This document shows, in pieces, positions 11,282 to 23,950 of a stretch of 64,000 nucleotides of DNA. The notes under the pieces are model-generated. The model was not told the origin of the DNA, did no database searches, and was given only the letters and a program-made list of their open reading frames with translations. A program made the translations under genes and the position numbers. The stretch is from assembly GCA_029204225.1 (NCBI GenBank), contig CM055111.1:28664340-28728339 (forward strand), given 5' to 3'. The DNA comes from Diphasiastrum complanatum (Eukaryota; Streptophyta; Lycopodiopsida; Lycopodiales; Lycopodiaceae). The stretch's first letter is position 1. Every line of letters begins with the position of its first letter.

Positions 11282-11959
11282 TCGTAGAAAGTTAGCAGCT
11301 ACAGAATGTAGGTCAGGCGTGCCGAACCGATATTCGACAAAACAGTTGGAAACTAGGCAATAGCAGATGAGCGCGCGGGAGTCTGGAACAGGAATATCAC
11401 GATTGAGTCGAGCGCGCCGAACCAATATTGCATGCTATAAAAAAAAAATTGGCAACTTTTGAAAGAGATCTCGGACTAAGATGACTACAATGCCATTAGA
11501 AAGCTCTCAACGAGAGCTTTTCAACGACATCCAACATGACCCAGTTCCGAACTACGGTTAAAGAGATATTCTCAGTCAAAGTTTTGGGTGGTCAACAGTC
11601 AATGGTCAACCTAATATCGGATCAGCGCATGGTCAATCGTTGACTGTTGATCGCCCAAATTGATTGAGAATATCGCTTTAACCATAGCTCAAAACTGGGT
11701 CAGGTTGGGTGTCATTGAAAAGCTCTCGTTGAGGAGTTTCTAATGGCGCTGTAGTCATTTCAGTCCAAGAGCTATCTTTCAAAAGTTACTGACTTTTTTT
11801 TACAGCATGCAATATCGGTTCGGCACACCCGACCCAATTGTGATATTCTTGTTCCAGACTCCCACGTGCTCATCTGCTATCGCCTAGTTTCCAGCTTTTC
11901 TGTTTGATATCGATTTGACGCATCCAACCTACATTCTGCAGCTGCTGACTTTCTATGCG
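11282..11959. repeat. Long inverted repeat (foldback), two arms of about 329 bp and a loop of about 21 bp
   Basis: The left arm (11282-11610) and the reverse complement of the right arm (11632-11959) match along their length with scattered substitutions and very few gaps. Paired landmarks are TAGAAAGT.AGCAGCT at the outer end, GGAAACTAGGC.ATAGCAGATGAGC, CCGAACC.ATATTGCATGCT, CAACGAGAGCTTTTCAA and CAACAGTCAA at the inner end. The loop contains CTAATATCGGATCAGCGCAT. No transposase or clear coding frame lies inside. It could be a foldback or MITE-like element, or an inverted duplication able to give a hairpin RNA. No target-site duplication was identified. Confidence 0.92.
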
Positions 11960-12619
11960 TGCTTCTAATCTACAAAGATTTCAAAGTGTGTGATCAGTTA
12001 AAAAATGAAGATCAATATGAGAAAAGTATGAAGACTCAGATTCGATCCAAAAACTTAACACAACGAACAATGGCCTGTGCACTGATCCGCTATCGACTAC
12101 CGACTTTCATTCTCGGGTTATCGGTTCAGCGTGCGCCTCCTATACTACCTCCCTGCTAATCTGTACACATGTGCGTTGATCTGATACTAGGACATCGCAT
12201 GGCCCGCACCAAACAAACTGCTCGCCTTCATCCTGCTGGCCCGCGCCATTAGTCCAAAATATCTCTACGGAAAACTGAGAACAAAGAGAATGAGAGATAT
12301 ACCTAAGAATGACAAGAAGTTTCTAAACTACAGGGATTAGTTAGCTACAGTTTACGACCATTGACGTCAAATCAACCTCGAGTGTACAAATACGGACAAC
12401 AAAAGAGTATTCGGGCAGTAACTATGGTCCAATCACAATCGTTTGCACTGCCCGGCGGGATTTTTGAAAATCACCAAAATTTGGCCGGGAAAGGCAAAAG
12501 CAATTTCCATCCAGCAACCACTATTACAATTCGTCACAGATGGACACCATTGATTGGGCCAATTTAGCGTTGAAAGCGTGCAAAGTCAAAAAAGACATCT
12601 TCACAAAGGGCCCATTTTG
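11960..12619. other. No gene recognised
   Basis: This stretch lies between the foldback and the copia gag. Short frames (for example 12361-12567, 68 codons) match nothing I know and have no supporting context. The left side of the copia element, including its LTR, is not visible. Confidence 0.5.
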
Positions 12620-13716
12620 AGTTCTAGTATCTCCTAATGTGAAGAGGAGGCTATGTTCATCAAAGGCAAGTTCAAGGGCAAAGGCAAAGGCAAGTGGTCT
12701 AAAGGGAAGATCAAGGTGAGACTTCTTCTTTTGGCAAAAAGAAGGATAAGTCTAAGTTGAAATGCTTTTATTGTGGAATCAAAGGTCATTTTGCTAATGA
12801 ATGTTTGAAGAAGCAAAGAGATGAAGGTAGCAAGCAAGTCAACTTTACTACTAATGATGAGGATCTAAGTGGTGGTGATTCTCTTTTGATGTGTTCTTCA
12901 AGTCTAATATCAAGTGAAGGTGACAAAGATTCATGGTGGATTGATAGTGGAGCTAGTTCACACATGACTAGTCACAAGGAATTCTTTACTTCTTTGGTCA
13001 CTTATGATGGAGCCAAGAAAGCAATTCACATGGCCAATGGTGATGAGTGTGTGATTGAAGATATTGGTTCAATTCCTATTTGTCTTTCTACTAACATGAA
13101 AGCAAGACTTGATGGTGTTCTATACATTCGTTCACTTTCAAGGAAGTTTCTAAGTGTTGGTCAAATGATAGAGAAAGGATACATGGTAAAGTTTGGTGGT
13201 AATGTTTGTTTCATTTCGAAGGAAGAAATCTTGGTTGCTAGGGGCAATAGACAAAGTAGACTTTTCAAGCCTGATGCTTTTGTTATGGCTAACAAAAAGG
13301 ATGGAATGGAAAAGGAGATTGGTATCAGCTTTCCAAAGTTCCCTTTTAGCATCAATAAGATTGGTGGATCTTATGCAAAGTCTAAAAAGCTTCCTTATGC
13401 TAGATCTAGGTCAAGATCTAATATGCTTCTTGGAGATGTTCATCTTTGTGCTAACCTGGCTAGTCTTGAGGATAATGATGGTGTTTCAATGGTTCTTCAT
13501 GGAAAGTGCAAGCATGCAAAAGGTAAGGAAAGAGCTAACTTCATCAATGGAGGTAAAGGTTCTTCCTTGGAAAAGATTGTTGTTAATGATTTCTTTGATC
13601 ATATGGAAAAAGATGTTGCTAGGTGCATTCATGAAGGAGATGGTTCTTCTACAGTCTTTTGTGATGAGTCCAAGAAAGTCATTTTTTCAGCAAGTGGAGT
13701 CACATGTCTTTATTAA
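12620..13716 (+). pseudogene. Copia gag C-terminus and protease
   Basis: A Lys/Gly-rich basic stretch (FKGKGKGKWSKGK, 12660-12710) leads, after a frameshift near 12712, into a 319-codon frame from 12757. That frame holds a complete CCHC knuckle (CFYCGIKGHFANEC), the aspartic protease motif WWIDSGASSHM (about 12934-12966) and the usual copia flap region (ANGDECVIEDIGSIPI, LSRKFLSVGQ). The protease cleaves the gag-pol polyprotein and the knuckle binds RNA. After about residue 185 the frame no longer resembles a copia polyprotein: the GAG-pre-integrase and integrase domains are not found and the frame stops at 13716. A near copy of the basic stretch occurs at 40855-40920. Confidence 0.85.
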
Positions 13717-14460
13717 GAGAGTAGATCAAATGGTTCTATCAAGAGACTTGGTGAGGGAGATAGTCACAAGTCAAGAAGAAGAGAAGTATGTGAAGAGTTC
13801 AAAGTAGGATGTACTTTGAATGATGTCATTGTGAATGATAGTGAGGAAGAATCATTATCATATGAGTCATTACCTAAAACATTGAATAGAAGTTCTTGTT
13901 TGAAAAAAGACAGTACTCCAATCATCCTTATGTTGAAGGTACTAATCATTTTTTTCATGGCTTCTAATGTTTTTGAGGTTTCTACTTCTTATGATGCAAT
14001 CATTAAGAGGGAGTCTTATGAAGGAAAGAGAAATGGAAGATTGGTTCTTGGGAAGATCCAAGGCATGGATCTCACATCTCTTCATCAACTCAAAGGATTC
14101 TATGATTGTGAATTGATCACTCATGATCGAGATGACAAAAGGTTGGCTGGAGAAGGCTACATGGAGCAAATTGAGAGGCAATTTCTTCAAGGCAAAGGAG
14201 ATCTCATTGGTGAGCTTATTGAGGTTTGTTATGGACTCAAGAAGGCTGGATATATTAGGTTTGATATTCATCTTCACCTACTCTACTTCATGTTGGATGG
14301 AAAGTTTGGAATATATCTTTTGATTTATGATGGTGACATTGGTGACATTGTTTTCACTAATCTTTGTCAAAATTCGAGATCAAACATTGATAAGATCTTG
14401 TTGGATCTAGATCATATATTTGAGAAAGAGTATTTCCAGAGGTTCAGGTCTAAAGATATT
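13300..14460 (+). other. Unrecognised segment replacing the copia integrase
   Basis: Between protease and RT this element has about 1.2 kb that should encode integrase. I find no zinc-binding HHCC motif and no D-D-E core. The segment is read partly in the protease frame (to 13716) and partly in a separate 237-codon frame (13816-14529) that includes a hydrophobic stretch (LKVLIIFFMASNVF) and charged regions. It resembles nothing I recognise. It could be decayed integrase, captured host sequence or another repeat. The reading frames are long for neutral sequence, but no function is inferred. Confidence 0.45.
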
Positions 14461-14462
14461 CA

Positions 14463-15231
14463 TATCTTTGATGATCAAGAGAAAGGTAAGCAAGTGGAAG
14501 AGACTCAAGCCCTGTTGCAAAGCTTGTGACCATTAGATTAATCATATGTCTTGCAACTTCTTTCAAGTGGGAGCTCTTCCAACTTGATGTGACAAATGCT
14601 TTCTCTTCTTGAAAGAGGAAATCTACATGTGCCAACCCAAGGGCTTCATCAAAGATGGAGAAGAAGACAAGGTGTGTTTCTTGAAGAAGAGTCTTTTTGG
14701 ACTCAAGCAAGCACCAAGAGCATGGTACTCTAGGTTGCATTCCTATCTTATTTCGATTGGATTTGTTGTAAGTTCTTATGAACCATCATTGTACTACAAA
14801 TGTAATAATGGAAAGATCATTATCTTAGTTCTATATGTTGATGACATTATACTCACAAGAAATGATCTAGATGGCATCAAGAATGTAAAAGTTTCCTTGT
14901 CTAGTGAATTTAAGATAGGACTTCTTAAAGTTATACTTGGAATAGAAGTCACTAGAAGTAATGATTTTACCTTCATATGTCAATCTAAGTATGCTAGATC
15001 AATCTTAGCAAGATTTGGCATGATTAATTGTAAAGGAGTTGAAACTCCTATGGAACTAAGTGTAAAAGTTTCTAAGGAAAGTGATGAAGCATCCTTTGAG
15101 GACATCACTACCTATAGAATGCTTATTGGTTCCTTGATATACTTAACCATCACTAGACCAGATCTTAGTTTTAGTGTTGGCAAGTTGAGTCAATACATGC
15201 AAAGTCCATTAATATGTCATTGGAAAGGAGC
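14463..15231 (+). pseudogene. Copia reverse transcriptase, 3' truncated
   Basis: The RT begins around EET.A.PVAKLVTIRL (14485-14530, with a 1-base deletion) and FQLDVTNAF. After a short deletion it continues as the 208-codon frame 14609-15235: QPKGFIKDG, LKKSLFGLKQAPRAWYSRL, catalytic LYVDDI (YVDD at 14834-14845), FICQSKYA, ETPMEL and the thumb motif TRPDLSFSVGKLSQYM. The RT frame ends at CHWKGA near 15231, where sequence passes abruptly into a gypsy RT on the opposite strand. RNase H and the 3' LTR are absent. Both catalytic Asp residues are present, but the truncation and frameshifts rule out function. Confidence 0.88.
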
Positions 15232-15825
15232 ATAAATTCGTAGTGACCAAAATGAGTTCAAAATCTGGTTTCTGGTATATCTTCTGCCTTAATGTGTATC
15301 TGATGGTAATCCGATCTTAGATCTATCTTGGAAAAAGTACCCAACACCACCAAGATAGTCTATTAGATCATCCATCCACGGTAGTGGATATTTATTCTTA
15401 ATGGTTACTTTGTTCAATTTCTTATAGTCGACGCAAAATCTTATAGTCACATCCTTCTTGGCAACCAAAACCACTGGCGATGCCCAAGGAGACTTCCTAG
15501 GTTGTACCCATGCCTTTTTCAAGTAATCATGTAATTGTTTACTTACCTCAGCCTCTTCCGACGCACTCATCCTATAAGGACGTTGTGCAATTGGGATTGC
15601 TCCAATTATTAGTTCAATTTTATGATCAACTGTCTTTTCTGGTGGTAAACCTATAGGAAGGTCTAAAAAAAAATCATTGAATTCCTGCCTAAGTTCATTA
15701 TAGGCTTCAAATTCTGTAGTGTTCTCCCTGGGTATACTCATGGCATTTATATTAAGTTCCTCATCATTAAGACAAATTATATCATTATGAAAACATAAAT
15801 AAATTTTAAAATTTGAATTCTTCAT
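15231..15825 (-). pseudogene. Ty3/gypsy reverse transcriptase, N-terminal half
   Basis: The minus strand reads [12 protein letters not shown], then [20 protein letters not shown], then [15 protein letters not shown], then [21 protein letters not shown], the classic opening of a gypsy RT. After a frameshift near 15330 it continues with SKIDLRS.YHQI (first catalytic Asp region) and stops matching at about 15231, before the YxDD motif. Connection, RNase H and integrase are missing. Together with the adjoining protease, gag, leader, PBS and LTR this is the 5' half of one element. Confidence 0.87.
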
Positions 15826-16683
15826 AATAGAATTAAGTTCCTGTTTAGAATAAGGGTTTTTTCAACAAAATTGATTTTCAATGACTTATTCTTATCAAAA
15901 TGCCATTGTTGCCCGAGAACAATATCCACATTTGCTAATGCAACAACATGGAATTCTACTTTTTTAGAGTAGTCCTGTATGTGCAATTCTAAATCCGGAA
16001 CAACATAATCTATAAATGCAGAATTCATTCCTGATGCCATTGTCACACAATATTTTTTCTCACTTTTTCTGGTGGGAAGGTTTAACGTCCGCACCAAATT
16101 TACATTAATAAAGTTATGAGTGGATCCTGTGTCAAAAAGGACATTAACAACTTGATCTTTAACTTTACCTTGAATGCAAATAAGGTCATTAGGACCAAAG
16201 ACTAAAGAACTAAGAAAATAAACATCCATCTCATTTCTTCGAGATAGATTACTTGAGGTAGAAGCTGGTTTTTTGACACAATCTCGTGCAAGGTGATCCT
16301 CGCCATTGCACTTGAAGCACAAGTTCTTCTTACGAGCTTCAGCCTTATCAATGCCACCCTGATTGTTTTTTAAGTTATTCTTTGTAATAACTTTTCACAT
16401 TCTGGGAATTGGTTCATGCCAAAATATTTGTTCCAAACATTAAGCCATGAACTTACTACTTGCAAGTTCCTATCTTTCTTCTCTCCCTTAAACACTTTTA
16501 CGGGAGGTGGAACTACATGCTTTTTCTGGTTGGCTAACCTGGACTCCAAGTCCTAGTTCTTTTGATTAGTTTCAAGAGGCTGTTTATTAGTGGCTTGAAT
16601 TTGTTGATATGAATGTTCAAGAGCTTGTGCCACATTGGATGGGTTTGATAAATCAAAAGTTGGGTTTTCATTAGTTTGATCCA
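15822..16683 (-). pseudogene. Ty3/gypsy gag and protease
   Basis: The likely gag start is ATG at 16683 (MDQTNENPTFDL). The frame is interrupted by stops and a frameshift near 16350-16400, and the usual central gag domain is largely deleted. A CCHC knuckle (CFKCNGEDHLARDC) opens the 166-codon frame 16322-15822. The retropepsin follows with VLFDTGSTHNFI as the catalytic motif (DTGS) and DIVLGQQWHF as the C-terminal ILG-type motif. The protease runs directly into the RT frame. Confidence 0.82.
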
Positions 16684-17640
16684 TTGGTGTTGCTTGTGTG
16701 TTTTTCTATTATGCAAATATAACAAGGGCTCAAATTAGAATGATAGAAATGCTTTAATTCTTACATCCAATGCAAAATAAAAGCACTTTATTTCTACTCA
16801 TTCAATCTTATTGTTTGTAAGCTCAATCCAAGCCTACTATTTGCAAGCTCAATCCAAGCTTAAGAGAACAACAATAACAAGCTACCTTTGCCTTAATCCA
16901 AAGCAAAAATGAAAACCAAATCTTTATGTATACTTCAATTAACTAAAACCAAGCTAACTTCTACATAAAGATCCCAATCCAAATCATTTCTATTTGTCAT
17001 TACAAAAGAAACCAAAATTTTCACATTTCTCACTATTCTAGATCTCAAAATCCAATGAAACTAGTGTCTAGGAAAGGAAAATTAATGAAGCTTTATAAAA
17101 ACTTCAAGTTTCAGATCTGATTTTCAAATTTACAGGTCTAAAAATCTGCCATCTTCATGAAACTAGGAGATAGAAAGGTGTAACTAATGAAGTTTGGATG
17201 AAAACTTCACTTTTCATATTTGATTTTTAGATTTACAAGTCTGAAAAACAGAATTTCAAAATGAGAATCGGAACTTCAAACGCTTCATTTATGCATAAAA
17301 ACACTAGTTTTGATCAAAACACATAGCTAGAATCAATTTTTTTGCAAAAAAAAAGTTTGTGTATGTAGAGGAAGACTTCCTCTAATCATCCCACAAATCT
17401 TTTTTCAGAACTTTCAAAAACCCAAAGCCCACTTTAAAACTTCTCTAACATAATAAAAAATCAGCCCCTAAACAATTCTATAAGGATCACTACTCTTTTT
17501 CAAAGAAAATTAGATTCATTGGGTAGTCTAACTACAAGCTTCCTACAACTAGATAAGGCAATAATCTTCCCCAACAAAAATTTAGTTGGTGATCTTAATT
17601 GAACTTGAAGAAGTTTAGATAGGTTGCCATCCTTTGTCTA
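16684..17640 (-). other. Untranslated leader of the gypsy element
   Basis: This is AT-rich sequence without coding frames between the PBS (17641-17652) and gag ATG (16683) on the minus strand. Two imperfect copies of a unit with AAAACTTCA.TTTCA lie near 17090-17130 and 17195-17235. Confidence 0.65.
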
Positions 17641-17652
17641 GCTCTGATACCA
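17641..17652 (-). promoter_or_regulatory. Primer binding site, tRNA-iMet type
   Basis: TGGTATCAGAGC on the minus strand is complementary to the 3' end of initiator Met tRNA. It places the 5' LTR to its right and the coding region to its left. Confidence 0.88.
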
Positions 17653-18658
17653 CTTTAACAAGTAAAAAGGAGAAAGTCCTCCAAATCCAAGAGATAGAAC
17701 TTCCAAATGTCCTCCAAGCAACCTGCAAGCTCCAAGATGCTTCTCCACCTCCAAGCCAAGATGCCTCCACTTGCAAGTAAGGATCTGCAAGCCTCCAAGG
17801 ATCTCTCCTCCACCTTTGTCCCTACTCTTAAACACAAAGGAAGATAACAAGATGGCCTCAAGTATTTACCACCCAACCATAGCTAGATTCAAGCTCCAAG
17901 CAAGACCTATCTAGGACCCCCTTGCTAACCATAAACAAATCACAAGTATATCACAACAAACCATAGTTTACTCAAGATCCAGACCCTACTTATGTCCCAT
18001 ACCATAAGCAAGATCTAAACCCTTAGCATACTACACACAATAATTACTCCACACACTAGTAGCCACACTAGAGCATAAGCAAGGTAAGCAAAAGATATCT
18101 CTCTCTCTCTCCCAATGGACACCCTACTCCTCTTATATAGATGGCATTTAGTTCTCTCCAATACACTATGGAGTTCCATGCACATCCAATGAGAAAGAGA
18201 GAGGCCTAGAGGAGTTCAAGAGCCTTCATAGGCTTATGGAAGGTCATTAGACATCTTCAATAACTTATGACCCTTTGATTACTATTCTTGTGGAACTTGA
18301 AACTCAATGGACCCTTTAGGAGGGTGCCCTCCTACTAGGGCCCATTGCCCAAGTTGTGTTTGAATACTTTGGTCCAAGACCAATAAAGTGATATAGTTCA
18401 AGGTTGAGGCCCAAGGTTTAGAAATATAGTCATTCAATGACTTTCTAAGACCTTTCTAGGTTCCATACCTCCATCCAAGGCATAGACACCACCTGCCTTT
18501 AACTAAGGACACTAGTACCTTTATCTAAGGAACCTACCCTTAATCCTAAGGGTATCCCTTATCCAAGGGTCACATGACTCCATACCTCTGACTAAGGTAT
18601 AGTCACTTGCATGCCCTACCCTTAATCCTAAGGGTACCTTGCCATGTAGCCCTCAACA
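17653..18658 (-). mobile_element. 5' LTR of the gypsy element (about 1 kb)
   Basis: The LTR runs on the minus strand from TGTTGAGGGC (18658) to just before the PBS. The exact 3' end is uncertain by several bases because no clean CA terminus adjoins the PBS. A TATA box (CTATATAAGAGG) lies at about 18129-18140, separating U3 from R/U5. CT repeats follow it at 18097-18113. U3 (about 18470-18645) carries a series of short palindromes. No second LTR of this family was seen. Confidence 0.72.
18134..18140 (-). promoter_or_regulatory. TATA box in the gypsy LTR
   Basis: CTATATA on the minus strand, followed by AGAGGAGTAGGG, is positioned about 520 nt into the LTR, as expected for the Pol II promoter of an LTR retrotransposon. 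Confidence 0.65.
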
Positions 18659-18699
18659 CTAAATGGATTAATAGGGGTCTGAAGTACTGCTAGTTACAT

Positions 18700-20260
18700 A
18701 GGTATGTAACATTGGGGCACATCTGGGTAACCGTCTACCACTACTCGCTCCTTCCCTCTCCCAAAAATGAGTACCCCTTCTAGGATATCCACCATACAGT
18801 CACTTAGTCTTAGCCATGGTCATCCTAAGAACATGGAGTACCCCCTATTTCCAGCATACAATTGCATCACATAGAAATCCACTGCAATTGCCTTCCCAGC
18901 TACGGTTATGGGGATGTTATGTAACTCACCTTCTGGTTTGATGACAGAATTGTTGGCTAACTTCAAGGTAGTAAGGGTGGCTGGTTCTACATTGAATCCT
19001 ATGCGGTCAGCTAGTTCCAAGCTTAGAATGTTAACAGCAGATCCCGCATCCACTATGGCTCTTGATACCACTAGTCCATCTATCATAACATCTACTTTTG
19101 GATAGTGTTTATCTACTGCTCCAGTCTCCATCATTTCTTCAAAAGGTTGTTTGGGGTTTCTGGATGTCGGAATTCTCATCATCTGTTTCACTTTCTTCTT
19201 CATAGTAGGAGCTAACCACACTAGTTGCCATAATTCTATCTCCACTTTCATATTTTCTAACCCTTTCTGCAGTTGGGCAGTCCAAAGTTCCTTATGTTTC
19301 ATTCCCCTCGTAGTCGTGGGGTTTGGTTTCAATTTGGGATTCCGTGGTGTAAGTAATGGTCTTACTGGTTGTCGATTATATGAATGGAGTATCTTCTTCC
19401 CTTCTAATTCTGAGACTTCTCCTTCTTCTTTTCCTATGTGTGTATCTTCTTTCTCTTTTTCTAATGGTGGCGAAGTGACTGGTCGTGGTGTAACCATTTC
19501 TTTAGGCTCTTCGGATTTTTCTAGTTGTTTCTCCTTTGGTTGAGTTTTCAGCCCACTTTGGGTGACTATCTCAATACCTCTTCCCTAGGTTTCTGTGTTC
19601 CTAGGGTTTCTATTTCGATAAGATTGACTGGTGATCATTCTTCATGTACTTTGAACTTTCCTTTTTCAACCACAATAAATTTATGGTCTTTTGTAAAAAA
19701 TGTGTTTGTCTTGATGGACCCTCAATACTAGGTTAGGGAGTTCTGTGGTTAATTGGTAATGGTTTCGATTCCCATTGTTTAAGGCTTCTCTTCTATTCCA
19801 ACATCTGTCCTCCAAATGGCCTGTTTTTTGACAATATCGACATATTGTGTTGGAGCAGTTTTGGTTCAAATGATTGCCTTGGCAGTATCGACGCACCAAG
19901 CTTGGTGGAGTGTGTAAGGGACATTATGTTTTGTTGTCGTTTCAGGAAGTTTACATCTACAGCCAAAGTCGAGATGTTTTTGTGCATCACATTCATATAT
20001 CCTTTTAGCATAGCTTTCACATCGTCAATTCTTGTATTAGATCCCGTGCTTTCATATCCTTGTTCTATGTGCATGTTCCTAGTGACTAGTGCAACTTGCC
20101 TTTGGTTTAATGCATCACTCTGGTAGTTCATCAGAGTGGCTCTATTTTGCTGTGTGTGTTGTACTATTGGTGGTGCGGGTGGTATGTGTGGTCCGTAATG
20201 ACCATGTCCCATATTCAGGGGTGTTTCCCATATATCACTTCCAAGACTAACACTATGCAT
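18700..20260 (-). pseudogene. Second Ty3/gypsy element: gag with zinc knuckles and protease
   Basis: The minus strand from 20260 encodes a Gln/Pro/His-rich gag segment (155 codons to 19793), then after a frameshift near 19890 a zinc-knuckle pair. The second knuckle is complete (CRYCQKTGHLEDRC); in the first the leading Cys is replaced by Arg (RRYCQGNHLNQNC). Downstream (19497-18820) lies a charged linker and a retropepsin-like domain: VDVMIDGLVVSRAIVDAGSAVN with D-A-G-S in the active site, LANNSVI, DFYVM and YSMFLG.PWLR near 18840-18820. The frame fades at about 18715, where the LTR of the neighbouring gypsy element begins (18658). RT and integrase are missing, probably displaced or lost at that insertion. 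Confidence 0.78.
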
Positions 20261-21895
<1,635 letters not shown>

Positions 21896-22129
21896 ATTTC
21901 TCTCATCTTTCTAATGTGCATGATTGTAAAGGAAAAAAACAAAATTATTTTGTCTCTTTTGGTGGGCTAGGCATGATACTTTAACACCAAACTCTAGGTT
22001 TGAGCCGCACTTCTTCACCTCCCAATTACTTCTCCTAGTTATCGATGATTTTTTATTTTTTCAACTCTGAGATAAGGTTAGGACCATTTTTTTGGTCCTT
22101 GGTCATTGCAAGATCATTGTTAGGTCAAT

Positions 22130-22640
22130 AAAAAAAACAATGCAAATTGGGACTTGGCCAAAAGTTCCAACCTAATGTTCTCCTCTTTAGTTTTAAGACA
22201 AGTTTAGCATTGTTGGCAAAATCTTTGTTAGAAGTTTTTTGTTTTGATTTTCTAGTGTCTGAAAAGTTAAAAGTAGCCAAGTTTGGAACTCGATAGACAT
22301 TCTCCAATCATGTGAGCTTTGTTGTCTTACATATGAGACAACTACATTGAGTAAATTTGGATTATTGGAGCAAAATCGATGTCTTCCTTTGCTTTAGAAC
22401 AAGCAAAGAATAACTTAGATTGGAAGTCAACCAACGAGATCAATTTTTTTCAAATATAAGACAAAGCTAGCATTGAGTATAATTATTTTAGTGATGCAAA
22501 GTCGTTGCCTTCATAGATGATGCAAATAGCTCAGTGTGGAACTTGGCTTGGAAGTTTTAGCGTGAGTTGTTTTGTCTCAAATTTGATACAAGGTTAGCAT
22601 TGAATATATGATGTATACATATAAAAAATTAATACCCTTC
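22130..22640. repeat. Imperfect tandem array, unit of roughly 130 bp
   Basis: Segments with GGAACTTGGC or GGAAGTCAACC, a T-rich stretch, then ACAAG.TTAGCATTG recur about every 120-140 bp with strong drift (for example 22198-22212, 22462-22476 and 22588-22602). No coding frame is supported. Confidence 0.45.
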
Positions 22641-22729
22641 TAGGGTGGATTCAAGTCAATATATCCATGCTTATGTAAAGCACTATGATGTATCCCAACG
22701 AACGACTAAATCCATTTTGATAGTTGAGC

Positions 22730-23720
22730 AAGGAAAGCCAATTAGATCACCATTCCTAAGATCCATTTGGATCTGAAGAAAATAGAAAAACAAAAAAAAA
22801 TCGTTCATTTATGCTATTTTGGTGTCAAAAGGGGCAAAATCTTCATCAATCACTGATAAGTTTCTATTCCCTTGCAATCAACCTTCTCCGACTTGTAGGT
22901 AGGACCATCATGATGCAATGAAGCTATAGTTTGAAGGGCAAAGGTGACTGCCTAGCCAATTTCTAGAAATTGAAGAAGAACCACCAAAAAATGTGAAAAA
23001 TATCTAAAATCAGAAAAATATTGAAAACCATCTTTTGTCTGGTCTACAGTATATAGATATGACCCATATCTACTTATAGCCAGGTCGATGAAGGTTAATA
23101 GGCTAATGTGATCGTTCTACTAGTTGTTAGTAATCGTTTGTAGAAAGTTGTACACCTTTCTGCAAGAATATCAGTTCTTTGAGAGGAACCTTTGCCCGAG
23201 TCACAGTCAATTTATCTTATTATTTCTGGTAATCAGTAAGTTTGGTGAACGTTAAGTCATGGTCAGTTGTTATCTTGAGCTATTTTTGTCAAAAGGTGTT
23301 TTTTTTTGCAAAAATAACAATATCACTCTTGAATCTTTGCCGAGTTGTTTGAGGTTTTCAAATTTAGTGATCCATCATTTTTGAGTTTGATGAAGGTTGG
23401 TTATATCTGGATCTATCAAAAAGTGCATTTTAACCCTCACCAAGCTGCAAAAAAAATCATTGTTCGCCATTCTACCCTAGCTTCATCATTGTCAGATCTA
23501 TCTACTATTAAACAAGCGAAGGTTAGTTTTTCTAGATTTGTCAGAAACAACCATTTAAGTGGTTTTTTAATCCAAAATAGTATTGAAGGAACCCTCATCG
23601 AGTTAACCTTCGTCTGGGGAACATTCACATATATTAATTTTGAGTTTGGTCTATATGATCTAGCTATTGACAATTTTGTGAAAGATTCTGTTATAGTTTG
23701 GTACTAATTTTGAGAAACAT
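22730..23720 (+). mobile_element. Gypsy leader remnant
   Basis: Sequence at 22740-22850 (GATCACCATTCCTAAGATCC, then TTTGGATCTGA) matches the reverse complement of 38395-38520, which sits just inside the PBS of a gypsy element. This marks it as leader of a related element on the plus strand. The PBS and LTR are not recognisable. From 23090 on, GAAGGTT and AACCTT(C/T)G motifs recur, resembling the clusters at 29.9-30.1 and 62.3-62.6 kb. A 120-codon frame at 23345-23707 has no domain I know. Confidence 0.5.
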
Positions 23721-23950
23721 TCTATTCTTAGAGTGCCATTTAAATGATCAAGATTTCTTTTTTGAAGTTAAAATCTGATTGATACCAAGTGATAAAGTTA
23801 TTACAGGTCAGATCATGGAACATAGTGAAAATTCTAGATCCAATCTCATTATCTATTACCTATTATGAAGTGATTTGAAATAATGGTAGAGTTGGATTCT
23901 GAACCTAAGTTGATGTACCCCCACGTATTGTTATTAGAAGACCTCCTTGG

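Noticed and set aside
13193-13807. A 204-codon plus-strand frame overlapping the copia protease
   Set aside because: Most of it is a shadow of the protease frame; only its last part (after 13716) could represent the original polyprotein frame. No separate gene is supported.
18908-20126. Plus-strand frames opposite the gypsy protease and gag
   Set aside because: They are antisense to the clearly coding minus-strand gypsy frames.
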